Shown: positions 54,473-64,000 of the stretch, piece after piece
Position numbering within the stretch: position 1 is the stretch's first letter
Layout: every line of letters begins with the position of its first letter
NCBI RefSeq assembly: GCF_016808335.1
Contig: NC_053146.1
Location: forward strand, 37,568,470 to 37,632,469
Direction: 5' to 3'
Origin: Panicum virgatum
Taxonomy: Eukaryota > Streptophyta > Magnoliopsida > Poales > Poaceae
DNA: 64,000 bases
Translations under genes and position numbers: made by a program
Notes under the pieces: model-generated
What the model was told of the DNA's origin: nothing
Databases searched by the model: none
Seen by the model: only the letters and a program-made list of their open reading frames with translations

Positions 54473-57400
54473 CTAAGAACAATCACCACTCCTCAAGCTT
54501 TGCAGCAGATTTAGGTAGCCACGAGAATCTGGGTGTATGTACCTAAAGACAAGGTTACAAATTACAATATCAGCAATTCAGCATCAAAGAAATTATTTCC
54601 CTTGAAATTTCAGTGATAAAAAAACAGGAATGTGATATGCATATAATACCCATGACGGAAGAGGAAGTCGATGATCACAAGGTTGCAATTTGGCTTGAAA
54701 AATTCGGTCCTTCGGATAATGTTCGCAGCATGTGGCACAGGGATTAATCTGAAGCTATCGACCTCTCCATCTGGGGAAAAAGTGTGCAGAAGATTGCAAC
54801 ATATATCAATGTAGAAAATCAGGATGCTGCAGAGTTTCAGATTCAGCAACTACCTTCATTATTAGGAACAAAATCTTCAGGAAGTTTGAGGTCATAGCAG
54901 AAGAGGACATCCCTTTTGTATCTAAAGCCTTCAATATCCATGTAAGAAACCGCTCCAACAGAAATAGCACTAGTGAAGAAAGATACTTATTTGTTAAATA
55001 TTTAAAACAGAAATAGAACAAAGACTCGCAAATGGAAGCAGCAATTTCTAAGACAAAAAAAATTGCCATATTACTTGGTTCATATGGATCTTGGAATTCC
55101 AGCTTCCTCTTCACATTCCTTGATGATGTTCTCTTTGCAGGAGATTCCATATGGCTAAAAGTTTCCAAGTGGAGCTAACATAAGCTAACCGATACTCAAT
55201 TCTACTTCATATTAGATGAACAAGAAAAGAAAAAAGGAGCAATAAGATGCTAGTTAAGTATTTTAGGTCAGATTATAGCCTTTCATTCAGGATAAGACGA
55301 TAAGTTAAACCTCATCAGCAAAAATCAACAAATAATCCATAACCCACCTTGCCATGCTGCTTAATTTTAAATAACCATATCCTGATTGTTACCATCTAAT
55401 ATATAGTTATATATACCAAGAAGCTATCTAAAACTCTGCCCCCTTTTGTCCAGATGCTCATTTTAGATGAACTAATATTGTAAAAAATTCAATAGAATTT
55501 AGGAAAAAGAAATCTCAGTAGAACTGGTTGTCTTCTTTCATCTAAACTCAGTATGTTAGACCAAGCAGGTAATTTGTTCCGAATTTCTTTTACACCTGAT
55601 GTGACACAGGAAATGATTACAGGCTAGAAAAGTATAAATGGACGATTAACTATTATTTCAGAATTCAAAATAGCTGAAAATTTACTATAAGAGTTCACTA
55701 TATATATGTTTAACCAAAGACCAGGTGTACGTACGTCCATACAAATTAACACAGAGAATACTCCCTATGTCCCTTGAGTGACTGGAGAAAATTCGGACCT
55801 CTAGGAAATGGAAAGGAGTATGTAAATGATGTGCATTTATTGATTTGTGGTTGAACATTCTCAAATTGGAGTTTCAAAATGCCATCATTTATAAAATCCA
55901 GTTTAATAGTTTTAGAACGAAAATGGCATCATAGGTCACACAAAGACACGGAATACAGGTGGAAAAATTCATAAACTTTTGACACCCGTATGCAGCAGCA
56001 AATATTTTTGTTACTACAGTAAACAAAAAAATCAAGAGAAGAATGGGAATGCACACCAAGCCACCAGCAACAAGATGGTCGAGCATTCCTGGATATGTTT
56101 GCTTCACATCACTTCTTTTACCAATCCAAAGAAATTTCTGGCCATCTTTCTCAACATACCCATTCATATGAACTCCGTAAGCCTGTCATGAATATAAATT
56201 CATTCAGAAATGACAAGGATATAAAAGTTACAAATTGTGGGAGGAGAACAAGTACCAGATATAGAGATTAAAAAAACGTGAGCAAATTTGGTGTACATGA
56301 GGACAAGATTAGCAGTTGGATAGCACCATTAGATGTGTACAATATTTGACAAAAGCATATTCATAAAGAATGCATGACAAGTACAGCATACCTTTATACT
56401 AAAGTAGGGAGCAGCAGCACGTTCAAGAGAGAAGTACACAGGCATGCCATAAGATGATGTTACTGGGTAGAGCTGTTAGATTGCGAAACATTATCATAAC
56501 AACAAACTAAAGAAATATACCAAACTAGAGTTGAATTTCCATGTACAAAGCAACTACCAGTAAAACTTTCTCTGAGGGTAAAAGCACCAGTAAAAACAGA
56601 TACAGAACTCCCGTGATATGACAAAAAAATCCAAAACTTATTTTTAAGAAATTTAGCTATTGCTTTGACAAAAATACCAGCATGTGGCGCATTGGTGTCT
56701 TGGTGATGAATGAATGAGGCATAGACAATTATTTTTTTTCTCGAACACGCAGGAGACCTGCGTATCATTGTATTGATAGAAGAAGAAAAGAGTCATACAT
56801 AGACCCACACACACACCACACACCACACACCCCCTTGACAGACCTAGTATCTTATCACCTGTTGCAAACTGAACACATAGACAACTATAGATCATTCCAA
56901 ACAACTATTGTGATCAGCTACCAAGTTTTTTAACCCCAGTAGAAGAAGCATAAATAAGTTCAAAATACACTTGTCACTACAAGGCTGACTAACACATAAT
57001 TAAGTGTTCACAAACCATTAGGTTTATATGGCTATTAGTATTTTCAGTATCAATGTATTTAGCCATGCAAATGATTTTATGCTATAGTTAAATTGACAAC
57101 AATGAATGGAAAAATAACTGTTTCCAAATGTCAGACCAATCAGGTTGTTTCTGGCTCATGATTAATAGGATATATTTGTTACGATTAGGAAGAAATGTTA
57201 TCTGTATATTGAGGAAGAGGCCCTTTGGGCTATATATAGTACAAGAAGGGAGACCCCAAACCCTAGACTAGGTACATTGACATTTATACCCTTAACACCC
57301 CCCCCCCCCCTCAAATGCAACGTTAATGCAATGACGTTGCATTTGAAGAGTTGATACTAATTACTAGACTTAAACAGAAATATGAAATTGATACATCCGA

Positions 57401-60400
57401 AGTCCGAAATCAAAGACGACATCAAAGCGTGCAACTCTTGAACTTGTCGATGTAGAAAATGCTCCTACACAAGAGGGTATTGCCTTCACAAACCAGTACG
57501 TCGACTCTTCGAACTTGAACCTTGCGTTGGAGACTTTAAACTCGACAAGAACAGTGAAATGTGTCAAACCAGCCAAAGATAGAAATCACCACTGCAAGAC
57601 AGCAAGTGGCGAGACAGGAAGGTGATGACGACAAATGGACGGCCATTGATCATGACGTGGAGCAAGACGGCTCCAAAAGGGATCAAGAGCGCATTGTCGC
57701 ACCACAATGACGATGACAAGATTAGCCAAATCGACGGGACCTGGCTAATCATAAAAAGAAGGATATTGGCTGATTTGACAATGAATTTGTGGACACGCAC
57801 AGCTTTGACGAACTCGAGAAATGTATCTGGACTTGGATTGAGACTGACGCTGAGAAAACATGGCATGACTGGACACTGAAGAAAAGGACTCAAAGGCAGC
57901 AGCAGCAGACGGATAGCAGCAACAAAATGGAGCAAAATAGCTCAAACGGGCGTCCAGCAGCCCAAAATGAGGCCCAACATGACACGGACAGGCAGCCAAG
58001 AGGGTGATGGGCCGCAGCCAAGAGGATGACGAGCGACGGTTGATGAGGACAAGGCGACGAGCGGCCGCGAGGACGAGCAGACGGCGGCAGCAACGGGAAG
58101 CAGCGAGGGGCGGCGGAGGGGGGGGGGCGTGACGGCGGCCGGAGATGACGCCGCGACGGCGGAGGGACAAGCTGACGGCGGCAGCACCGGGCCGCCGCGA
58201 ATCTACGTGGAGGAGGACGAGGCCGGCCGTGACGGCGGCCGCAACGACCGGAGGAAGACGAAGCCAGCCGCGACGGCGGACGGAGCTGCGACGGACCCGC
58301 GACGGGCGGACGCGATGGCGGGCGGATCCGGCGCGGACGGACCCGCAGCAGCACGCCTGGAGGCGGACGTCGATGGGCGGCGCGGACGAAGACCGGCGAG
58401 GACGGGTGCCGCAACGGGCGGTGCATGGACGGGGACGGCCGGATCGACGACAGACGGAGACGACGGCGGGGCAGAGGAAAAAAATGGGTACACTGCTCTT
58501 TCTCTGCTGCTGGGACTCAAACTGGGAAAGGGAAAATGGGTTTGGGGCTTGGATTTGCCGCCCCCGGGAGCAAGACGAAGCTCCCAGGGGCAGCGCAGCG
58601 ACGACGATGAAGGGTGGCGGACCGGATCTAGAACGATGGCTCTGTTACCATGTTACGATTAGGAAGAAATGCTATCTGTATATTGAGGAAGAGGCCCTTT
58701 GGGCTATATATAGTACAAGAAGGGAGACCCCAAACCCTAGACTAGGTACATTGACATTTAACAATATTAACCTTGGCATATCTCTCTGTTCATACTTCAT
58801 ACACTCATGAAGTCATGATGTCATCACAAAAAATTGAAAAAACATCAAATTGAAAAACAGTTGAATAATCCATGAATCCATCCTAAGTACCTCATTCCGA
58901 ATACCTGGAATCATTTCACCGAGACTTTTTATGACTTCTCCAATTGCATGTGTTCTGTCCTCTGGCGTCCTAAGTGATGACCGGAGAGACACATTTTCCA
59001 CAGTGTTGCTGCTATTATCGCCCGGGATTGTAAAAACATCATGGAAGTCTCTGAGGTGCTTGACAAATCTGAAATTGGCATCACTAAGTTAGACACCTTA
59101 TAGGAAGAATCCGGACTTTAAGTGCAAACTGGATCTTGAACGATATAACTTTGATCAGCAATTTAGTATGCTCATAACTGTGCCTTTTCTTACTTTGTCT
59201 ATCTGAATTCTGAGTCCAGATAAGTAAAACCTAACCCCCTACATTGGTTTAACCATTTGCTAGACTTGTTGTGTAACTTCTGTTCATCCTGCCATGCCTA
59301 GACGGCTAGACAACAATGGTTATGTTTGGAGAACGTTTATTTTTAGCAAAAAAGAAACTGGTGCAACTTTAATATACAAAAAGTTCATTCTTCTTTTTCA
59401 TTAGTTCCTTGAAGTTTAACCACTGCCATTAAGTCTGACAAATTTTGTCCTGCCTTGTCTCTCAACCTGACCTTTCTTCCTCTATCAGACCTGAGCTCAA
59501 GTACACAAATCCATAGCTCCGATCCCCCTGCCACCCACAAGATCTCTGCAGTGTCATTAACCCTCACTCACCATCAGCACTGTTCACCTCCAGCCTCTAC
59601 CCTTTACCCAACTTGTCCTAGTCACCATGCTTGCACCTTGCGCTCTAGATATGAAGGTGTCCAGCCATGGTGTCCTGAAGAAAGTAGGGGTAAAACAACA
59701 ACCAGAACCTATCGACTCCATCCTTGAAGAAGGATATTGCAAGAAATATATGGTATAGAAACTGCACATAATGTGCTAGGATTCTAGCCATGTTGTCAAC
59801 TCACCTCATAAAAAGTAGATTATGTTTTTTTTCCTTTCTTTCCTTTATCTTCCTGATTCTCACCTAAATTTGCTTGGTTGATCGCAAACTAAACATTGGA
59901 GTTCTTCAGTACAACACATAGTCCCAAATCCCAATACTCGTATATGTTAAAAGATTATCAGTGTACACTGATACACAACCAATAAGTAAATAAAATCTTT
60001 AGGTTGCTCACATACAGCACATACTGGGGGTGAAAAAAAGATCAAAACAAAATATTGGTAGAAATATTTCTTTCTGAGATGATATGCGCAATAAGGTTTC
60101 AGAGTAGAAGTTACACTCACCCCTTGTTGACATATCCCACGACTTGATCCTCCACCAGGAACTTCACAAACTCCCCCTTTTTGTCCTGTAAAATCCCCAC
60201 GCAAACAGCCACATATGAGGCTTTCGCACAGATACGCATACAATTGCGCGAGCGCACGTGGGAGCGCGAGAGAAACTCACCATTCCCCGGTTGCAGGTGT
60301 CGACCTTCCGGAGGTACCCGGAGAGATCGGACTCGTCGCCGCGCCCGCCGTCGCCGGCGACGCGGAAGGCGTCGGCCCAGCCGAAGCCCGCCGTGGCGGC

Positions 60401-60508
60401 GTGCGGCGCGGCGGAGAAGGAAACTGAGAACGGGAGGCGGCGGCGGGTGAGGAGCTGACGGCGGGTTGGGGAGCTGCAGCGAGCGGCGGCGGCGGCGATG
60501 GTTGCCAT
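54473..60508 (-). CDS. Chloroplast-type Nudix hydrolase (NUDT20/24-like, DUF4743 plus Nudix), nine exons, with an in-frame TGA
   Basis: Minus-strand exons: 60,508-60,281, 60,185-60,121, 59,068-58,891, 56,472-56,392, 56,182-56,057, 55,154-55,075, 54,969-54,854, 54,770-54,650, 54,542-54,473 (stop TAG). They join in phase to 354 codons plus stop, close to the roughly 370 of the plant family. Residues 1-50 are Ala/Arg/Ser-rich like a plastid transit peptide. Then come GEFVKFLVEDQVVGYVNKG, RAAAPYFSIKAYGVHMNGY and LDHLVAGGL. The Nudix box is GGLPYGISCKENIIKECEEE with AGI (224-246), then FCYDLKLPEDFVP and LVIIDFLFRHG. Family members hydrolyse thiamine diphosphate derivatives or related pyrophosphates. 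Codon 251 (55,082-55,080) is TGA, where relatives have a sense codon, so the protein would end just after the Nudix box. Confidence 0.85.
56731..56850 (-). mobile_element. Short 3' end of a LINE in a Nudix intron
   Basis: T-run followed by CTCGAACACGCAGGAGACC, the same terminal word as at 49,715, then an imperfect (CA)n/(CCACA)n stretch at 56,800-56,830. Only about 100 bp is recognisable. Confidence 0.45.
57177..58763 (-). mobile_element. Compact non-autonomous LTR retrotransposon (1,587 bp) in Nudix intron 3
   Basis: LTRs at 57,177-57,297 (121 bp) and 58,651-58,763 (113 bp) are nearly identical: one base change plus an 8-base indel near the end. The flanking duplication is ATATT (57,172-57,176 and 58,764-58,768). 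On the minus strand the primer binding site TGGTAACAGAGC (58,650-58,639) follows the 5' LTR, and a G-run polypurine tract precedes the 3' LTR (57,310-57,298). The interior is 1.35 kb, GC-rich over 57,990-58,640, without gag or pol motifs. It needs proteins from another element. A TATA-like GGGCTATATATAG lies in each LTR. Confidence 0.9.
58769..60120. other. Nudix introns 2 and 3, no further gene
   Basis: Apart from exon 3 (59,068-58,891) this is A/T-rich intron. The open frames near 59,385-59,770 have no domain and lack splice context. Confidence 0.5.
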
Positions 60509-61809
60509 AGTGGATATCGCTTGTTCTACCGGGAGAAATCGGGAAATGCCAGAGAAATTTGTCCTTTTTCTTTCACAAAAATATAAATTTCGCATTGGGG
60601 TCCTACTTTCTCTAGTCAACCAGTCCTCGCGTCTTGTTTAACCTTAACCTAAATGCTACACGGCACCATTTAAAACTAACTGGACACTCTTTAGTAAGTA
60701 ACAAAAGAGAGAAAAAAAAAACTCTACACTACACCTTCTTCTCCGGCGCCGGATGAGTAGGGACGGTCGGTGGCGGGGTTGCTGCCGGCAGCGAGTGGCG
60801 GCGGAGGCCGATAGTGTTAGGGTTGTGGGGAGGGCTCCATAGCCGGCGAACTTAGAGGGATGGTCATGGGTGGCGAACGACTCGATGGAGGAGGCGGGTG
60901 TGAATGGCGAGGCCAGCGGCATGGTGGACTACATGGGTGGGGGTCAGCGGTGGGGCAAGCTGTCGTAGTGATTCGAAAGGATGGTGTTGAGGGGGAGGGG
61001 TGGTTGGTGGGCGACGGGAAAATGAAGTAGGCTAGAAGAGGAGAGTATGGGTCAACCTGTTAATGGGCCAACAACCGAAATCAAATCCACCCCAAACTAA
61101 TGCCACGGTGCATTCAACCCAAACCAATTTCAAACTACTAATATGTTTCTCCAGCCCAAACCAATCCAAACCGGAGCAAAAAGCAACCCAACCCAAACCA
61201 AACCATATGGCAAAACTAAAGTTGCTAACGGTTTGAACCAAACCATATGCCCATGCGGGAGTTCGGGCCGCATAGTAAAAAAAAATGCATATTGTCGTCA
61301 TCTCTTGCTAGGCATTTCTATCAACCATATAATGATTACTATCACAGTATCTGCACTTCGCATTTGCAACGATGAGCAACAGGATGGCGCCAAATTTTGC
61401 CCAACGATGGTCCATCGACTTCGCTTCTGAAGCTTGTGCAGGAGCGCTCCTCTTCTAGTTGAAGAAAGGAACCTGAACCTGAATACTCATTGCAGGCAAG
61501 ACAGAAGAGCAGGAAGAAGCTGATTCAGTCTGAACTCTGAACCAATTGAAGAAATGTGTTTGTTGGCTCGCTACTAACAGCTTGGCTAGTGAGTGGTGTT
61601 ACATGTCTAGATTCTAGAGGTCACGACTGGAGCCAGCAACTGGGTCAGTCCAAGATCAAAAGAGCAAATCATCCCAAGAAGATCTCATGAGCTGCCAAAT
61701 AATTTAGAGAGATCACAACATTTAGCTCCAGCGACTATTGTACATAGATGAAAACAAGCTTATTTAAGACGACATCTATGATTGTGCTACTACTGCATTC
61801 TGCCATTAG
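60509..61809. other. Upstream region of the Nudix gene and intergenic DNA
   Basis: The first 150 bases should include the Nudix promoter; no clear TATA box is seen on the minus strand. 60,740-60,990 is G-rich with repeated GGTGGCG words. 61,080-61,250 is built of CCAAACCAA/AACCCAAACC words, a low-complexity run resembling transposon tails. No gene is recognisable. Confidence 0.4.
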
Positions 61810-61937
61810 AAACAAGCTTGAGAGTACATAAGGATGCACAAAATCAATCCAAGGACGCACTCGAAGGAACCTCCGATCAGCATGGAAGCCAACTCCAAGT
61901 TTTCAACCACCAAGAAGTACAAAGTGAAGACCTGCAG
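61810..61937 (+). other. Possible exon of unknown gene
   Basis: Between an acceptor-like CTGCCATTAG and a donor-like CTGCAG|GTGACA is an open, polar segment (DAQNQSKDALEGTSDQHGSQ in part). I do not recognise it, and no neighbouring exon was found. Confidence 0.2.
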
Positions 61938-61994
61938 GTGACATCACTCTCATTTTCAGATAATTATGGAGATAAAACAATCAGAACATCAGGG

Positions 61995-62168
61995 GTGAAG
62001 GCAGCAGTGGGTCTAGGGGGGCTCCAGCCCCCCCTAGACCCAAAAACACCATTGAGCCCCCCCTTAGCCCCCCCTTCATTTTGGAGAAGAAAAGATGAGG
62101 AAGAAGAGAGGAAAGAAGAAATCAGCCCCCCCCCCTCCCCCTTTAAGAATTTCTGGATTCGCCACTGC
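61995..62168. mobile_element. Small MITE-like repeat with C-rich runs
   Basis: The segment between GCAGTGGGTCTAGGGGGG and CTGGATTCGCCACTGC resembles a short repeat common in grasses whose ends read GCAGTGGCGGATCC. It has two C-runs (62,028-62,034 and 62,126-62,134). No target-site duplication was found. Confidence 0.4.
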
Positions 62169-62690
62169 AGAACATGAAAGCAATAATAAACCATTTCAGA
62201 TATAGTAAGGACTAAGGAAACATCATGTATTCAGCAACCCTAGGAGAAATAAAAACAGATAGCTTGTATGCTACAATTCCAGTTGTCAACTTGAAAACGA
62301 AATGCAGGCATTCCAGATAGAAAAAAAAATAGTAAGAACTATTATCATCATGTAGACCGCCAATTCAACTATGTTGCCTGGCATTTGGTGTTGATGAATA
62401 GCTAGCTAGTAAGAAATCCTCACCAACACTCCATATAAAGCATGTGGGCTATCATTAGCAATTGAATGACAGAAATGAATTGTTGACAAGTCCAGCATTC
62501 CAAGGTGACTATCTTACATGTTCTGAAGCTATAAAAAAAATGTAATAGATGATTTGGATAAGCTGGCAGGCACTGCATTCGCACCTACACAAGCAGAATA
62601 ACTTGATCCATGAAAAATGACAACCATTTCTCAACATCCATGAAAAAGATTTTTTTTTCCAACTGAAACCTAAATGATTCACAATATAAA
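62169..62690. other. No feature seen
   Basis: A/T-rich DNA with short homopolymers; no open frame or repeat of note. Confidence 0.4.
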
Positions 62691-62696
62691 CTTACA

Positions 62697-63098
62697 TTTA
62701 AAGCATTCTGAATACCAGACATGTCTTCAAACTCAACAAAGTCAAAGAAGACTCCAGCCTCTTGTGTATCAGTAATGAAATTAGGTGAGCAATATAACTT
62801 AGAAAAGCAAATATCAGTATACTAAAGGAACACCATAAATCAAACATTACACTCTGACCAGCAATAATGCCGATCTAAGAAAAAGTTTAGAAGGAATTAA
62901 CTCACAGAAGTTCCTAACATACTCAGTCGCCAAGCCATCCTTCCACTGAAACCTCTGTAAAAAAAATTAAATTAGCACAAAAATAAAGGCCATAAATAAC
63001 TTAGCAACAAAATGAATTTATCAAAACCGAATAGATATGCCATATCTGCACTATCAGAATAGCCTTCACTATCAGAACAGGATTTGGGAACTTTAGCC
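62697..63098 (-). other. Exon-like fragments on the minus strand, one RRM-like
   Basis: At 62,786-62,697 the minus strand encodes GVFFDFVEFEDMSGIQNALN before a GTAAGT donor; the segment FVEFEDMSGIQNA resembles the RNP1 part of RRM domains in plant NTF2-RRM (G3BP-like) proteins. At 62,951-62,903, between TTACAG and GTGAGT, is RFQWKDGLATEYVRNF, which I do not recognise. An ATG at 63,098 begins MAKVPKSCSDSEGYSDSAD. They may be remnants of one gene or unrelated. Confidence 0.3.
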
Positions 63099-63763
63099 AT
63101 AAATAGCCAATCTTTAGCGCAGACAAGTGCCTCAAGCATTTCTGGTGTCAGTGAGCTTCTATGGTCTCCAAGGGTTATGCTTCGAGGATTGCCTTGCGGC
63201 TCAATCAGGTTATTTACTTGTGTAAATGTTCCTTCTCAAAAAAAAAAGTGTGGTTTTGGTGCACTACCAAGGAACAAGCCTGTATTTCAAGTTCAAATTG
63301 CAACCATTACTGCCATGTCATCATCTATTAGGCGTATGATGATGGACAATGTTTTCTTTTTGCCATCAACATCAGATTTAACATGATGAACAGTACATTA
63401 CTTTTTGGACAGTGGATACTTAAACTAACTCTCCTGCGGTTATCTCACAGTAAAAAAAAAGACGTGCTGGAAAGAACAGAGAGTAACATATTGCTCATGA
63501 TTGTTCTGTCTGTAATGACCAAAGTTCCGTTTTTCTAGCAGATTATATCTGAACCTTGCTCTTGTTGGCATATACTAATATTGAGCACAATCAATCCCTT
63601 GACTGCATTGTAAAATATATCAGACTATATCATACCACATGTTACAAGTAGTTGGTTTTCACTGTTCAAGAATCAAAATATGAAGCCAATTTAGCCCGAG
63701 AAAACGCTATTAGAAGCACATCTTGGTGAAAGATCACACTATATCAGAATTAGTATTTTGAAA
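63099..63763. other. No feature seen
   Basis: A/T-rich. The open frame at 63,084-63,386 has no domain and contains an A-run, so it is not called as a gene. Confidence 0.4.
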
Positions 63764-64000
63764 TGTTGGTGTATATATATTAATTAGGCCCATCTAGAGG
63801 CCCATGTATAGCTACTATATTTCCCACCCTTCTAGGGTTTGGAGGAATACAATCTGAATATTCCCTAACATGGTATCAGCTTAGCCTCTCCTCTCTCTCT
63901 TCCTCTCTACTGCCGCCGCTGACGCCTCCATGGCCGGCCGGCCACCGACGCCACCTGTGACACCCTAGGTATCTGCACAGTAGAACAACATTTATTTTCT
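63764..64000 (+). mobile_element. Ty1/Copia element, 5' LTR and start of gag (continues beyond window)
   Basis: LTR 63,764-63,870 (107 bp, TGTTGGTGTATATA...CCCTAACA), then the primer binding site TGGTATCAGCTTAGCC. The LTR shares GGCCCATGTATAG and CTTCTAGGGTTTGGAGGAAT with the Copia element at 43,154-47,782. Gag begins at 63,930 (MAGRPPTPPVTP) and meets TAG at 63,966-63,968, so this copy is also broken. The rest lies outside the window. Confidence 0.85.

Noticed and set aside
58129..58810. Open frames of 177 and 221 codons
   Set aside because: They run from the GC-rich interior of the compact LTR element into its LTR, in antisense to the element; no domain is seen.
59385..59770. Open frames in Nudix intron 2
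   Set aside because: Too short, on both strands, and no splice signals fit the Nudix gene.

Overview
The window is nuclear DNA of a grass (Poaceae). Evidence: a CC-NBS-LRR gene with GC-rich first exon, a SERK-type kinase and a chloroplast-type Nudix hydrolase gene, all with plant GT-AG introns, set among grass-typical Ty3/Gypsy, Ty1/Copia, CACTA, hAT, Harbinger, Mutator-like and LINE elements. The style of the elements suggests a panicoid or related C4 grass; the genus cannot be told from sequence alone. There are no operons, CRISPR arrays or bacterial features.

Positions 1-31,640 are a nested stack of transposons with no host gene seen. The oldest layer is a minus-strand Ty3 element (28,387-31,640, pol remnants). 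An Athila-like, RT-less Ty3 element (7,380-28,386) inserted into its integrase. That element was in turn hit by a LINE (13,966-15,499), a solo LTR of about 5 kb (15,906-22,554), which itself contains a SIRE-like solo LTR (20,947-22,526), a truncated SIRE-like Copia element (24,346-27,748) and a CACTA element (end at 7,379). A Grande-like, pol-less Ty3 element (1-6,003) with its own antisense gene and minisatellite lies against the CACTA element. Another solo LTR (29,103-30,461) sits in the oldest layer. Most boundaries were fixed by TG...CA ends and matching target-site duplications.

Positions 32,249-52,281 form a plus-strand immune-receptor locus. A CC-NBS-LRR gene has four exons joined by phase-compatible introns; its second intron is 6 kb because a dead Ty3 element inserted there. 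About 0.8 kb downstream lies an exon derived from the DOG1 domain of a TGA-type bZIP factor. Further on, after a Copia insertion (43,154-47,782) and several MITEs, come four exons of a SERK/BAK1-like kinase that lacks its ectodomain and most of its transmembrane segment. The splice phases of NLR exon 4, the DOG1-derived exon and the first SERK exon all match, so the locus can be read as one NLR with integrated DOG1-derived and kinase segments. This is the most interesting part of the window; a joined transcript is an inference.

Positions 52,282-64,000 hold a minus-strand Nudix hydrolase gene (54,473-60,508, nine exons) with an in-frame TGA just after the Nudix box, several DNA transposons, a compact 1.6 kb LTR element in a Nudix intron, weak exon-like fragments, and the 5' LTR of a second member of the short-LTR Copia family at the right edge.
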